From Streptococcus suis (GTDB lineage Bacteria > Bacillota > Bacilli > Lactobacillales > Streptococcaceae), in assembly GCF_002960625.1 (NCBI RefSeq), contig NZ_POJH01000031.1:1-64000 (forward strand): DNA of 64,000 nt. The letters are read 5' to 3'. Both the position numbers and the translations under genes were made by a program. Numbering within the stretch: the stretch's first letter is position 1; each line of letters starts with the position of its first letter. The notes under the pieces are model-generated. The model saw nothing but the letters and a program-made list of their open reading frames with translations, had not been told where the DNA came from and did not search any database. Below, piece after piece: positions 43,201 through 52,979 of this stretch.

Positions 43201-44112
43201 CTATTTTTTTAATACATTGTAAATTGTATTAAATGTTGTCATCTGTTGAATTTGCTCCGCTCGCTGTAGTGTGGCAGCTTGTTGGCGCAACAGTTGGTCA
43301 TATTGACTTTCTTGATGATACAGATTTAAAGCTTCCTGTAAGGTATTGACACGCCCCTCGTTGACATAACCAAGCATTGTTTCAAAAAAGAATGATGAAC
43401 TATGTTGCCCCTGTTGCATAATCAATGGATGCTCCTGAGCTTTATGATAGTGCCAACTTTTACACTCTTTTACTTCCTCAAGCCTTTGTTTAATCACTGC
43501 AATATCTTCTTGCTTTTTCTGATGTTTTCTCTTTGCAAAAATACCGATAATAGCTGATAAGAAAAAGAATGTCAAACTCCTTTGAAAATAGCCAGCCCTA
43601 TCATTACCGAAAACCAATTCACCAATAGCGAAGAAGAGGGTCAAGCCAAGAAGCCACCAAATCCAATTCCCCTTTTTTTCCCTGTTAGACCAGGCAATAA
43701 GCACCTCATTTTCCCAATGCAGAGCTGATTCCCATCTACTCATCAAAATCACTGCATCATAAAGATACCACCTCAATTCATTCACATTGAATTTTTCAAA
43801 GAAACCTATTCCATATACCGAACGGTACCATTCCTCAGAGGTCATCACTTGGCTAGTCAGATGCCGAACCCTTTCAAGAGTTCCTGCGCTCTCGCCTAAT
43901 TTATCAACAGCTTTCTCATCTTCCGGAGAGAATACTATTTTATTCATTAAGTAATGCTCATAAGTTGGGGCATCTTTAGCTGCTTCACTCTTGTAGCCGT
44001 CGGGAATATCATAATAACGATACTCTTCAATAATTCTATTTTTCTTTTGTAAATTCTCTGCCTTAAATTGTTCGATTAGTTGCAAATCCTCTTGATCCAG
44101 AAACTTTGCCAT
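43201..44112 (-). CDS. Large predicted membrane-anchored helical protein, unknown
   Basis: Unrecognised 303-residue protein from ATG 44112 (GGAGG upstream). Residues 1-150 are soluble, charged and helical; two membrane helices follow (about 150-168 and 178-198); the C-terminal 110 residues are helical and Q-rich (L-R-Q-Q-A-A-T-L-Q-R-A-E-Q-I-Q-Q), suggesting a coiled coil. It is the first intact gene of a two-gene operon, behind a tandem palindromic promoter region and a broken zinc-ribbon gene. Function unknown. Confidence 0.65.
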   Translation of the reverse strand: MAKFLDQEDLQLIEQFKAENLQKKNRIIEEYRYYDIPDGYKSEAAKDAPTYEHYLMNKIVFSPEDEKAVDKLGESAGTLERVRHLTSQVMTSEEWYRSVYGIGFFEKFNVNELRWYLYDAVILMSRWESALHWENEVLIAWSNREKKGNWIWWLLGLTLFFAIGELVFGNDRAGYFQRSLTFFFLSAIIGIFAKRKHQKKQEDIAVIKQRLEEVKECKSWHYHKAQEHPLIMQQGQHSSSFFFETMLGYVNEGRVNTLQEALNLYHQESQYDQLLRQQAATLQRAEQIQQMTTFNTIYNVLKK

Positions 44113-44137
44113 TTTTACCTCCAAAATCTATCTCTTT

Positions 44138-44267
44138 TCAATCCATTTTATGAGAGCATTTTTTGCATTTATAGACATGCACAAGTTTGGACACCTCTTA
44201 AAAATAGCAAATCTGAATGATTATCACCAATTTTAATAACCTGATGACTTCCACATTTCGGACACAT
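44138..44267 (-). pseudogene. Small zinc-ribbon protein, apparently frameshifted
   Basis: ATG 44267, with GGGAGAAA upstream, opens M-C-P-K-C-G-S-H-Q-V-I-K-I-G-D-N-H and ends at TAA 44169 after 32 codons. In another frame the DNA continues V-Y-K-C-K-K-C-S-H-K-M-D and stops at 44138. A first C-P-K-C and a second C-K-K-C about 35 residues later are the normal layout of a two-knuckle zinc ribbon of about 42 residues, so a one-base shift near 44180-44215 is likely. The 32-residue form also contains C-A-C and might itself be real. Confidence 0.5.
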
Positions 44268-44294
44268 ATATTTCTCCCTTTTTTGCTTTTTAGG

Positions 44295-44378
44295 AAGGCT
44301 TGGCTGTAAAGTCAAGCCTTGTTATACTAGTATAACAAGGCTTGGCTGTAAAGTCAAGCCTTGTTATACTAGTATAAC
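44295..44378 (-). repeat. Two perfect 42-bp tandem repeats with nested palindromes and promoter
   Basis: Identical 42-bp units at 44295-44336 and 44337-44378. Each holds the perfect palindrome GTTATACTAGTATAAC and a hairpin AAGGCTTG / CAAGCCTT. On the minus strand TTGACT is followed 17 bp later by TATACT, so promoters are embedded in the array, firing toward the zinc-ribbon and membrane-protein genes. The palindrome would suit a dimeric repressor; no candidate regulator gene is adjacent. Confidence 0.85.
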
Positions 44379-44439
44379 AAGGAATTTGTCAAGTATTTTG
44401 CATCAAAAAAGAGGACCAACTGTCCTCTCAAAACATAAC

Positions 44440-45132
44440 TTATCTATGACTAATCTTTCTGGTCAAGAAATCACCAATGAATTGAATGGCAAAGATGATA
44501 ACCAAAATCAAAAAGGTCGCAAGGAAGGTCACATCATCATTGTAGCGCAAGTAACCGTAGGATAGTGCAACCTGCCCCAAACCTCCAGCACCGATAGCCC
44601 CAGCCATGGCTGTATAGCCTACCAAGGAAACCAGGGTCAAGGTTGTCACACGAATTAAGTCGGGCAGCCCCTCACGCAGATAGACAAGGACAATATCCCA
44701 GAAGGTCGCTCCTGACGCCTGAGCAGCCTCAATGACACCACGATCCAATTCTGACAAGACCACTTCAACCTGACGGGCAAAGAAGGGAAAGACTGACAGG
44801 GCTAGAGGCACCAAGGCAGCCTCTGTACCAATGGTTTTCCCAACAATAATTTTTGTTAAGGGAGAAATCGCCGCCAACAAGATAATGAAGGGAATGGCAC
44901 GGAAAATCGACGCTACCTTATCCAAAATCCAGTAGGCAGTCTTATTAGCAATGACCCCACGTGGACCTGTCAGAACTAAGAACAAACCAGACACCAAGCC
45001 CATAAATCCACCGAAAGCAAAGGAAACAAAGGTCATATAGAGGGTCAAATTAAAATGTGTTAACCAACCTGTCTGACCATCCCAGCCCAATTTATAAATA
45101 TCTGGAAAATTCGTTTGAATCCATTCTAACAT
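44440..45132 (-). CDS. metI: Methionine ABC transporter permease MetI
   Basis: A 230-residue permease with five membrane helices and the inner-membrane permease loop E-A-A-Q-A-S-G-A-T-F-W-D-I-V (about 135-148), which docks the MetN ATPase. The family length for MetI (about 220) matches. It ends the metQ-M20-metN-metI cluster and abuts metN with no gap. The system imports D/L-methionine and in streptococci is required for growth when methionine is scarce. Confidence 0.93.
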   Translation of the reverse strand: MLEWIQTNFPDIYKLGWDGQTGWLTHFNLTLYMTFVSFAFGGFMGLVSGLFLVLTGPRGVIANKTAYWILDKVASIFRAIPFIILLAAISPLTKIIVGKTIGTEAALVPLALSVFPFFARQVEVVLSELDRGVIEAAQASGATFWDIVLVYLREGLPDLIRVTTLTLVSLVGYTAMAGAIGAGGLGQVALSYGYLRYNDDVTFLATFLILVIIFAIQFIGDFLTRKISHR

Positions 45133-46197
45133 CTAGTTTGCTCCTTTCAAAATCGTCACTTCCACACGCGCTTCCGTCACCGCCTCAATCGCACGGTGCA
45201 ATTGACCAGGTTCTCCTGAGAGAATGACTACCATTTCACCGACTGGCGTATGATCCAATATCTCAATATTACCATAAAGAATATTGGCAGACACTTGATA
45301 GAATTTATATAAGTCATTGACAATCGCCGTATCCGTATTGGAACCAGCATACTTGAGTTGCACTAAAATGCTATTTTCAGGCAAATTCTGAACAATATCT
45401 TGCTGGTAAATTTTCACCAAAGCTTCATCAATTCCTGTTGCTGTTTTGATGAAATCCTGGGTCAATTCTTCTTTTGGATGAGAGAAGATTTCTAACACTG
45501 AACCCTCTTCAATCAAGCGACCATCCTGCATGACAGCCACACGGTTACAAATATCTTTTACAATCTGCATCTCATGGGTAATCATAACAATGGTCAAGCC
45601 CAATTTTTCATTCAATTCCTGTAAGAGTGCCAAAATCTGCTTAGTCGTTTTCGGATCCAGGGCAGAAGTTGACTCATCTGAGATCAAGATTTTTGGATCA
45701 TTGGCTAAGGCACGGGCAATGGCAACACGTTGCTTTTGACCACCAGACAACTGAGCTGGATAGTTTTCAGCACGGTCAGAAAGCCCAACCAAGTCTAATA
45801 ACTTAGCAACCTTTTCCTTCTTCTCTTCCTTGCTCAAACCCGAATGCTTAAGGGCAAAGGCCACGTTTTCTTCTGCTGTCATCTGCGCCATCAGATTGAA
45901 ATGCTGGAAAATCATGCCAATCTCACGGCGTTTGCTCCGCAATTGAGCTGGGGTCAGAGTAACCTTGCCCCCCTCGTAAATCACATCCTCATCAATAGTA
46001 ATCTTACCCGCAGACGGAACCTGCAATAAATTGATGACACGAACAAGGGTAGATTTACCAGCTCCAGAATACCCTACGATACCGTAAATATCCCTTTGAT
46101 TGATATGAATGGTCACATCCTTGACCGCTTCAATGGTCCGTTTTTTCTGCTGAAAGGTTACATCAATATTATCTAGCTTAATCATTTCCTTACTCAT
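45133..46197 (-). CDS. metN: Methionine ABC transporter ATPase MetN
   Basis: About 354 residues from ATG 46197. Walker [10 protein letters not shown], the signature L-S-G-G-Q-K-Q-R, Walker [14 protein letters not shown] and the His of M-I-T-H-E-M are visible. The C-terminal NIL domain (about 270-350) is the methionine-binding regulatory domain of this subfamily. GAGGAG lies 13 bases before this ATG; a TTG three codons earlier has better spacing. The start overlaps the M20 peptidase stop. Confidence 0.94.
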   Translation of the reverse strand: MSKEMIKLDNIDVTFQQKKRTIEAVKDVTIHINQRDIYGIVGYSGAGKSTLVRVINLLQVPSAGKITIDEDVIYEGGKVTLTPAQLRSKRREIGMIFQHFNLMAQMTAEENVAFALKHSGLSKEEKKEKVAKLLDLVGLSDRAENYPAQLSGGQKQRVAIARALANDPKILISDESTSALDPKTTKQILALLQELNEKLGLTIVMITHEMQIVKDICNRVAVMQDGRLIEEGSVLEIFSHPKEELTQDFIKTATGIDEALVKIYQQDIVQNLPENSILVQLKYAGSNTDTAIVNDLYKFYQVSANILYGNIEILDHTPVGEMVVILSGEPGQLHRAIEAVTEARVEVTILKGAN

Positions 46198-47557
46198 AAC
46201 TTGCAATTAACTCCTCTACTAATTCAACATGGCTATAGTAGTCAGCAATGCTGACATTTTCATCACCGGCATGGTCACGACTGTTGGCATTACCCAGACC
46301 AAAGCCCGCAATCGGCACTCCTAAAGCATGAAAGACGGTGTGCATGGGTCCAGTACCTGGCGAGGTAGGTAAAACTGCCACACCCTCTGGTGTCAACTTT
46401 TTAGCCAATTCAATCACATTGACAATGGCTGGAGCTGACATATCACTTCGGTAACTCTTTTCACCCAAGGTAAAAATAACTTCTACCTGTTCAAAACCAT
46501 GCTTAGCTAAATGCTGGCGAATTTTGTCCAAAACATCATACGGATCTAACCCTGGCACCAAACGAACCTCCATCTTAGCAGAAGCCTGGGCAGGAATGAT
46601 GGTCTTAACCCCCTGACCAAGATAGCCAGTTGACAAGCCTTCAATGGTAATCGATGGTTCAAAATACAAACGCTTGAGAAACTCGCGCCGTTCCTCTACC
46701 AAAGTAGGCAGTGTTAGACCATAAATCTCCTTCATAGACTGACTGGTCGCAAGAGCAAATTCCTCAACCAAGGCTAGTTCACGTTCATTTGGTTCTTGAA
46801 CTTGTTCGTAAATACCATCTACCAAGATTCGTCCATCTACCGCCCTCATGGATTGAAGAGCTGACAACAAATACCAACTTGCCGAATCAATAACTCCTCC
46901 ATAAGAAGAATGAATGTCTAAGTCAGCTGATTTAACCTGAAGATCGAAGGTCACAATTCCCTTATTGCCCCCAGCAATTTCTAGCTGATGTAAGCTATTA
47001 CGATGCCCCTGCTCCCAGACCAGCAAATCAGCACCAATCAAGTGTTCTTTGTATTTTGAAAGATACTTATCCAAGTCGACAGAGGCTGACTCTTCTGCCC
47101 CCTCCATAATAAAGATAATATTAACAGGGAGCTGACCATCTTGTCTAGCCTGGTATTTTTTCAGGGCAGATAGACGAGCAGTGATATGCCCTTTGTCATC
47201 ATCCACCCCACGACCATAAATATAGCCATCAGAAACAGTCAATTCAAAGGGTTTCCCCTTCTCCCAGACCTGATCGGCATCAGCAGGAACAGTGTCATAG
47301 TGATTGTAAAAAATCAAGGTCTTGGCATTTGGAACACTTGCCTCAAACTTAGCCATAACAAAGGGTGCTGCATAGCTGTCATCTAAAACAACAGTTGCCC
47401 CAGCCTCTTCAAACATATCTTTCAAGTAAGTCGCCACATCCAACAAACCAATCTGCTGAGCAAAAATGGATTTCTTTGAAATCAAGACCTTCAACTTTTC
47501 AAAATAGCTTTGAATAATCGCATCATTTTCAAATGCTTGAACTTTACTATCTGCCAT
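46190..47557 (-). CDS. M20 family metallopeptidase in the met transport operon
   Basis: A 455-residue zinc-dependent peptidase or deacylase. Metal-site motifs are N-H-Y-D-T-V-P (about 84-90), G-R-G-V-D-D-D-K-G and the acid pair M-E-G-A-E-E-S; dimerisation-domain residues S-S-Y-G-G follow. The location between metQ and metN, conserved in streptococci, suggests that it releases methionine or cleaves methionine-containing or N-acylated peptides after uptake. That is inference from context. Confidence 0.88.
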   Translation of the reverse strand: MADSKVQAFENDAIIQSYFEKLKVLISKKSIFAQQIGLLDVATYLKDMFEEAGATVVLDDSYAAPFVMAKFEASVPNAKTLIFYNHYDTVPADADQVWEKGKPFELTVSDGYIYGRGVDDDKGHITARLSALKKYQARQDGQLPVNIIFIMEGAEESASVDLDKYLSKYKEHLIGADLLVWEQGHRNSLHQLEIAGGNKGIVTFDLQVKSADLDIHSSYGGVIDSASWYLLSALQSMRAVDGRILVDGIYEQVQEPNERELALVEEFALATSQSMKEIYGLTLPTLVEERREFLKRLYFEPSITIEGLSTGYLGQGVKTIIPAQASAKMEVRLVPGLDPYDVLDKIRQHLAKHGFEQVEVIFTLGEKSYRSDMSAPAIVNVIELAKKLTPEGVAVLPTSPGTGPMHTVFHALGVPIAGFGLGNANSRDHAGDENVSIADYYSHVELVEELIASYE

Positions 47558-47659
47558 ACTTTCTCCTCATACTCAATGAAATCAATCAAATCTACTAACC
47601 AAAATCAAAAATACTATACTATTTCTAACTTTAGTTAAGAGATTGTCTTATCTCTATAA

Positions 47660-47696
47660 AAACAGATAGAGGGCTGAACAATTCTGTCCAGTCCTC
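47660..47696 (-). terminator. Imperfect hairpin after metQ
   Basis: On the minus strand GAGGACTGGACA pairs imperfectly with TGTTCAGCCCTC and is followed by TATCTGTTTTTA. Partial termination here would make metQ more abundant than metN/metI. Confidence 0.55.
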
Positions 47697-47710
47697 GACC
47701 TATTTGCATT

Positions 47711-48565
47711 TTACCAAACTGGCTCATCCATACCGTCAGATGTTGTTTCAATGACTTCTTTCACTTCATCTGTGTGGTAGGCTTCGATAATTTTCTTAAT
47801 CGCTGCTGCTTGCTCTGATTTTTCCCAATCGCTACGAGCTGCAATCAAGTTATACCATTGTTTTGAATTTTCATCTTTTTGTTCTTTGTAAAGAGCGTTC
47901 TTGTAATCCAAACCAGCTTCCAATACGAAGGTGTTGTTTACAACCGCTGCATCAACTGAGCTAAGTGAGCTTGCTGTTTGGCTCGCATCCAACTCAGTGA
48001 TTTTCAAGTTTTTCTTGTTTTCAGTAATATCAGCAATAGTTGCCAATTCTGTACCGGATACACCAACCTTGATCAAACCAGCTGCTTGAAGAAGGTAAAG
48101 GGCACGGCTTTCGTTTGTTGGGTCATTTGGAACCGCAATTTCAGCACCATCTGGAATTTCTTCCACTTTCGTGTACTTGTTTTTGCCATCAGCTGTACCT
48201 GAGTAAAGACGGATTGGTGCGATATAAGTATCCGCAATAGCGACCAAGTCTTCACCGTTTTCTTCATTCCAGTTATTCAAGAAGTTATAGTGCTGGAATG
48301 CGTTGATGTCTACTTCATTTTCAGCTACTGCCTTGTTTGGCTGTGAATAGTCTGTAAATTGAGTGAACTCCAATTTCACTTCATCACCAAGAATTTCTTG
48401 AACTTTATTCCAACGAGCTTCTTCTGATTCGCTTAAACTCATCACACCAACACGAACAGTTGTCGCTGAACCAGCAGCCTCATTTGAAGTTGAGCTACCA
48501 CACGCAGCAAGAACACCTACTGACAAGGCAGCTGCTGCTAAACTAAACAATTTTTTTAATTTCAT
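47711..48565 (-). CDS. metQ: Methionine-binding lipoprotein MetQ
   Basis: A 284-residue solute-binding lipoprotein. The signal peptide ends in L-A-A-C with Cys22 as the lipid site. The mature part has NlpA-family features: E-F-T-Q-F-T-D-Y-S-Q-P-N-K-A-V-A-E-N-E-V-D-I-N-A-F-Q-H. It captures methionine outside the membrane for MetN-MetI. Upstream on the minus strand is a 21-bp inverted repeat with arms GTTATA, shared with the metE promoter region. Confidence 0.94.
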   Translation of the reverse strand: MKLKKLFSLAAAALSVGVLAACGSSTSNEAAGSATTVRVGVMSLSESEEARWNKVQEILGDEVKLEFTQFTDYSQPNKAVAENEVDINAFQHYNFLNNWNEENGEDLVAIADTYIAPIRLYSGTADGKNKYTKVEEIPDGAEIAVPNDPTNESRALYLLQAAGLIKVGVSGTELATIADITENKKNLKITELDASQTASSLSSVDAAVVNNTFVLEAGLDYKNALYKEQKDENSKQWYNLIAARSDWEKSEQAAAIKKIIEAYHTDEVKEVIETTSDGMDEPVW

Positions 48566-48646
48566 AAGAATATCTCCTTAATTTTTGAACTGAATCTATC
48601 TTAACACAGAAAAGACTATCTGGCTAATTGGCTTTTCTTATAGAAT

Positions 48647-48667
48647 GTTATAACTTTTACTTATAAC
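48647..48667 (-). promoter_or_regulatory. Inverted-repeat operator upstream of metQ
   Basis: A 21-bp inverted repeat, GTTATAA-N7-TTATAAC, about 80 bp before the metQ ATG. The same layout occurs before metE at 49685-49705. It fits a LysR-type methionine regulator (MtaR/MetR) site, which is inference. Confidence 0.65.
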
Positions 48668-48722
48668 AAATACCCTTGCAATTATAAGAATTGATAATAA
48701 AAAGAGGGAAGTCATTTCCCTC

Positions 48723-49412
48723 TTAAAACACATCCACCAAATACTGAAACAAATCTCTGTGCTGCTTACAATCCTTGTATAAAAACTCTGGGTGCCATTG
48801 AATACCAAACAAGGCCTGTTTCCCCTTGCTTTCATAGACCTCAATGGTCCCATCTCGTGGATCTAGTCCAGTTGCCACTAAGCCTGGCGCCAAATCCTTG
48901 ATCCGTTGATGATGAAAGGAATTGATTTGACTGCCCTGTGCGAACAATTGACTGACACGACTTTTAGGTTTAACCTGCAAACGATGCGAAGTTCCTTCTA
49001 TATCCTCTTGCCAATGGTCAGCCACTTCCTGTTCCAAACTTCCACCTAAAGCGACATTGAGCAACTGCATCCCTCGGCAGACTGCAAAAATTGGTTTTCC
49101 TTGCCGAATCGCTTCTTTAATCAAGGCCAATTCAAACTCATCCCGCTCCAAGAGGTAATCCTCACTATCTATCAAACGTTTTTGACCATACAAACTTGGA
49201 TCCACATGCTGACCACCGGATAAAATCAACTTGTCAATCATATCGATATAATCCTTGGCTAAGTCCGGAGTTCCCATGGGAATAACCAGTGGCACACCAC
49301 CAGCCTGACGGACACTATCTGCCAATTCACGCGCTACCGTTACATAAACGCGACCAGATTTTGTTGGAAATTCTTGCTCATTACCTGAAATACCAATAAT
49401 CACCTTTCCCAT
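48723..49412 (-). CDS. Class I glutamine amidotransferase-like (peptidase C26/PuuD family)
   Basis: A 229-residue enzyme with the C26 triad: nucleophile Cys102 in F-A-V-C-R-G-M-Q-L-L, and the His-x-Glu pair in I-Q-W-H-P-E near the C-terminus. Relatives hydrolyse gamma-glutamyl-GABA or gamma-glutamyl peptides. The substrate here is unproven. It is a single gene between metQ and metE, in the opposite direction to metE. Confidence 0.88.
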   Translation of the reverse strand: MGKVIIGISGNEQEFPTKSGRVYVTVARELADSVRQAGGVPLVIPMGTPDLAKDYIDMIDKLILSGGQHVDPSLYGQKRLIDSEDYLLERDEFELALIKEAIRQGKPIFAVCRGMQLLNVALGGSLEQEVADHWQEDIEGTSHRLQVKPKSRVSQLFAQGSQINSFHHQRIKDLAPGLVATGLDPRDGTIEVYESKGKQALFGIQWHPEFLYKDCKQHRDLFQYLVDVF

Positions 49413-49786
49413 AAAAAACTCCTTTCTGTGATTTTCTACATTGTAACACGACCAGCCAAGTCTGTCTAATATAGAAGTTTTATAGACCGATTAAAAAATA
49501 TTTATCAAGGATACATATAAATCATGATTTCAATTCCTCTCTACCATCTCATAGATAAAACCTATCTCCCACATAAGAAAAAACTATACCAGTTCCAAGA
49601 CCCAAAAATACGATAGGAATAAATAGCCGTATTTCAGGCTTTTATATAGAAGAAAGAGTGTCTAAACCCATCCCGTCCCAGCTTGTTATAGCCAAAACTT
49701 ATAACATACCCTAATTTTTTCCAATTATACAAGTGGGATTTTTTCTGTTAGGATAAGAACATAGAAATATTTTTGGAGGAAATCCC
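49413..49786. other. Intergenic region between the C26 gene and metE
   Basis: About 370 bp, A/T-rich. Apart from the met operator at 49685-49705 and the metE promoter area (TATACA near 49726), I see no supported gene, terminator or repeat. Short A-T-G frames in it lack ribosome-binding sites. Confidence 0.6.
49685..49705 (+). promoter_or_regulatory. Inverted-repeat operator upstream of metE
   Basis: A 21-bp inverted repeat, GTTATA-N9-TATAAC, about 80 bp before the metE ATG, identical in arms and length to the one before metQ. Confidence 0.65.
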
Positions 49787-52036
49787 ATGACGACAACTAT
49801 TATCGGCTTCCCACGTATCGGAGAAAACCGCGAATTAAAATTTATCACTGAAAAATACTTTAGAAATGAAATTCCACAAGAAGAACTCTTGACAGCAGCT
49901 AAAGACTTGCGTGCTAAGCACTGGACTATTGTTAAAGAAGCAGGCATTACTGAAATCCCAAGCAACGACTTCTCTCACTATGACAATGTTTTGGATGCAG
50001 CTGTTCTCTTCAACATCGTGCCAAAAGCTGTTCAGGACTTAGACTTGACTGACCTTGAAAAATACTTCGCTTTGGCGCGTGGCTATCAAGGAGATAAGGG
50101 TGATGTTCGTGCTAGACCAATGAAAAAATGGTTCAACACCAACTACCACTATATCGTTCCAGCTATTGAAAAAGACACTGACATCAAACTAGCTGGTCAC
50201 AAGATTTTCGACGAATTCCAAGAAGCAAAAGACTTGGGTATCACTACTCGTCCAGTCCTTATTGGTCCATTCACGCTCTTACAATTAACTGACTTTGAAG
50301 AAGGTGTGAAAGCTGAAGATGTAGCAGATAGCTTGGTTGCTGCCTACGGACAAGTATTTGCAAAATTGGCAGAACTTGGCGCTGAAAAAATCCAGTTGGA
50401 CGAGCCTAGCTTGGTCAAGGATTTGACTGATGAAGAAAAAGCCCTTTTCCTCAACATCTACCAAACTCTCTTGGCAGACAAGAAAGGCTTGCAAGTCCTT
50501 ATCCAAACCTACTTCGGCGATGTGCGTGATATTTACACTGAATTGACAAACCTACCAGTCGATGCCATCGGTCTTGACTTTGTAGAAGGTAAGGAAACGG
50601 CTACACTTGTAGCGACAGGCTTCCCAGCTGATAAAACTCTCTATGCAGGTATCGTCAACGGTAAAAATATCTGGCGAAACAACTATGAAAAGAGCCTAAC
50701 TATTTTGGAGGCTATCCCAGCTGAAAATATTGTTCTAACAACTTCATGTTCCCTTCTTCATGTACCATTTACAACAGCTAATGAAATCTTTGAGCCTGCC
50801 ATCCTCAACCACTTCGCCTTTGCGGTTGAAAAATTGAGCGAGCTGCGTGACTTGGATGCTATCCGTAATGGTCAAGGGGAAGCGGCTCTCACAGCCAACA
50901 AGGAGCTCTTTGCCCTTGAGCGTGTTGGTCGTGATGCAGCCCTTGCAGACCGCTTGGCGGGTTTGACTGATGCAGACTACACTCGTCTTCCAGTCTTTGC
51001 GGAACGTGAAGCTATCCAACGCGAGAAATTGAACTTGCCACTACTTCCAACCACTACGATCGGTTCTTTCCCTCAAACCAAGGATGTCCGTAGCACACGT
51101 TTGGCTTTCCGCCGTGGAGAAATCACCGAAGCCGAATACGATGCCTTTGTAGAAGCTCGCACGGATGAGTGGATTAAGTGGCAGGAAGAAGTTGACTTCG
51201 ATGTACTCGTTCACGGTGAATTTGAACGCAACGACATGGTTGAATACTTCGGTGAAAACCTATCTGGCTACCTCTTCAGTAAGAACGGTTGGGTTCAATC
51301 TTATGGACTTCGTGGCGTAAAACCACCAATCATCTGGGGTGATGTCACTCGCTTGAACCCAATTACTGTTAAATGGTCTAGCTATGCTCAAAGTCGTACC
51401 AATAAACCAGTCAAAGGGATGTTGACAGGTCCTGTAACCATCCTCAACTGGTCCTTCCCACGTGAAGACATTTCTATCAAGGAATCAACCCTTCAAATTG
51501 CCCTTGCTATCAAGGAAGAAGTTCTCGACCTTGAAGCAGCAGGTATCAAAATTATCCAAATTGACGAAGCAGCCCTTCGTGAAAAATTACCACTCCGTCG
51601 TAGCGACTGGTACAGCGAGTACCTTGACTGGGCAATCCCTGCCTTCCGTTTGGTACACTCAACTGTTGCACCAGATACTCAAATCCACACTCACATGTGC
51701 TATAGCGAATTTACAGACATCATTCCTGCCATCGACAACATGGATGCGGATGTGATTTCCTTTGAAGCTAGCCGTTCTAATCTCGTGATTCTAGATGAAC
51801 TCAAAGCTAAGAATTTCCAAACTCAGGTTGGCCCTGGTGTCTATGACATCCACTCTCCACGAGTACCTGCAGTTGATGAAATTGCACACACTATTCAAGC
51901 CATCCTTGCCAAAGTACCGAAAGAAAAAGTTTGGATCAATCCAGACTGCGGACTGAAAACGCGTGGCGAATCAGAAACAAAAGCTAGCCTTATCCACTTG
52001 ACCCAAGCAGCTAAGGCAGCCAGAAAGGAACTCTAA
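49787..52036 (+). CDS. metE: Cobalamin-independent methionine synthase
   Basis: The 749-residue length matches MetE. Two homologous barrel domains are recognisable: the N-terminal half starts [10 protein letters not shown], and the C-terminal half begins near [12 protein letters not shown]. The zinc-site motif H-T-H-M-C-Y-S and a later D-C-G-L-K-T-R are present. It transfers the methyl group of 5-methyl-THF-polyglutamate to homocysteine. TTTGGAGGAAA precedes the ATG; metF follows by three bases. Confidence 0.97.
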   Translation: MTTTIIGFPRIGENRELKFITEKYFRNEIPQEELLTAAKDLRAKHWTIVKEAGITEIPSNDFSHYDNVLDAAVLFNIVPKAVQDLDLTDLEKYFALARGYQGDKGDVRARPMKKWFNTNYHYIVPAIEKDTDIKLAGHKIFDEFQEAKDLGITTRPVLIGPFTLLQLTDFEEGVKAEDVADSLVAAYGQVFAKLAELGAEKIQLDEPSLVKDLTDEEKALFLNIYQTLLADKKGLQVLIQTYFGDVRDIYTELTNLPVDAIGLDFVEGKETATLVATGFPADKTLYAGIVNGKNIWRNNYEKSLTILEAIPAENIVLTTSCSLLHVPFTTANEIFEPAILNHFAFAVEKLSELRDLDAIRNGQGEAALTANKELFALERVGRDAALADRLAGLTDADYTRLPVFAEREAIQREKLNLPLLPTTTIGSFPQTKDVRSTRLAFRRGEITEAEYDAFVEARTDEWIKWQEEVDFDVLVHGEFERNDMVEYFGENLSGYLFSKNGWVQSYGLRGVKPPIIWGDVTRLNPITVKWSSYAQSRTNKPVKGMLTGPVTILNWSFPREDISIKESTLQIALAIKEEVLDLEAAGIKIIQIDEAALREKLPLRRSDWYSEYLDWAIPAFRLVHSTVAPDTQIHTHMCYSEFTDIIPAIDNMDADVISFEASRSNLVILDELKAKNFQTQVGPGVYDIHSPRVPAVDEIAHTIQAILAKVPKEKVWINPDCGLKTRGESETKASLIHLTQAAKAARKEL

Positions 52037-52039
52037 TTT

Positions 52040-52927
52040 ATGATCGGTCAAACCCCAAGTCTCTCATTTGAAATTTTTCCTCCAAAACCAGAAGTAGGCA
52101 ATGAAAAGATTATCCAAACCCTTGATCAGATGCAGGGTTTGGCCCCTCATTTTATCAGCGTTACCTGTAGCAATAATAACCTCAATATTGAAGAAACGAC
52201 TGTTCGCCTGGTCAACCATGTTCGCAATGAGTTGGGAATTCCAACCATTGCCCATCTACCAGCGGCCTACCTGACCAATGACAAGGTCAAATCTGTACTT
52301 CAATCTCTTGATGAAGTCGGTGTTCATCAAATTCTAGCACTTCGTGGTGACATTATTGATGGCCTGCCTCCAAAAGAAGATTTCCGCTATGCAACGGACC
52401 TCATCTCCTTTATCAAGCAAGAGGCCCCTCACTTTGACATCATCGGAGCTTGCTATCCTGAAGTTCACCCTGAGTCACCAAACTCTGTATCTGACATCAA
52501 GAATTTGAAAAAGAAAGTGGATGCTGGTTGCTCAAGCTTGGTAACCCAACTCTTCTTCGATAACGAAGCTTTCTATGAGTTTCAAGAGAAATGCCATCTA
52601 GCAGACATCGAAGTGCCGATTATTGCAGGCATCATGCCTATCATCAACAGGAATCAGGCACTTCGCCTCTTGAAAACCTGCGAAAATATTCGTCTTCCAC
52701 GTAAGTTCAAGGCTATCTTAGAAAAATACGAGCACAATCCTGAATCCCTCCGTGCAGCAGGTCTAGCCTATGCCGTTGATCAGATTGTCGATTTGGTAAC
52801 CAATGATGTCGCAGGTGTCCATCTTTACACCATGAACAACGCGGAAACTGCCCGTTATGTCCACAAGGCTACACACTCTCTCTTTAACCACTACCAAGGA
52901 AATTTATCAAGCGTAACTGGTAGATAG
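52040..52927 (+). CDS. metF: 5,10-methylenetetrahydrofolate reductase
   Basis: A 295-residue TIM-barrel flavoprotein. S-F-E-I-F-P-P-K near the N-terminus, the H-L-P/A-L-R-G-D segments and the H-P-E-S region (about 152-156) match MetF. It makes 5-methyl-THF, the methyl donor for the preceding metE gene product, so the pair forms one methionine-synthesis operon. The ATG follows the metE stop almost at once. Confidence 0.95.
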   Translation: MIGQTPSLSFEIFPPKPEVGNEKIIQTLDQMQGLAPHFISVTCSNNNLNIEETTVRLVNHVRNELGIPTIAHLPAAYLTNDKVKSVLQSLDEVGVHQILALRGDIIDGLPPKEDFRYATDLISFIKQEAPHFDIIGACYPEVHPESPNSVSDIKNLKKKVDAGCSSLVTQLFFDNEAFYEFQEKCHLADIEVPIIAGIMPIINRNQALRLLKTCENIRLPRKFKAILEKYEHNPESLRAAGLAYAVDQIVDLVTNDVAGVHLYTMNNAETARYVHKATHSLFNHYQGNLSSVTGR

Positions 52928-52933
52928 AACATC

Positions 52934-52979
52934 AAAAGACTTGAAAAGTGTTTTAGAAGACACCTTCCAAGTCTTTTTT
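52934..52979 (+). terminator. Terminator of metE-metF
   Basis: AAAAGACTTG pairs with CAAGTCTTTT around an inner imperfect GTGTTTTAGAAGACAC hairpin, ending in a T run. Confidence 0.8.

Noticed and set aside
43272..43330. CRISPR-like or short tandem repeats
   Set aside because: I looked across the window; the only direct repeats with regular spacing are the four operators at 29.7 kb and the 42-bp pair at 44.3 kb, which do not have spacer-repeat architecture or cas genes.
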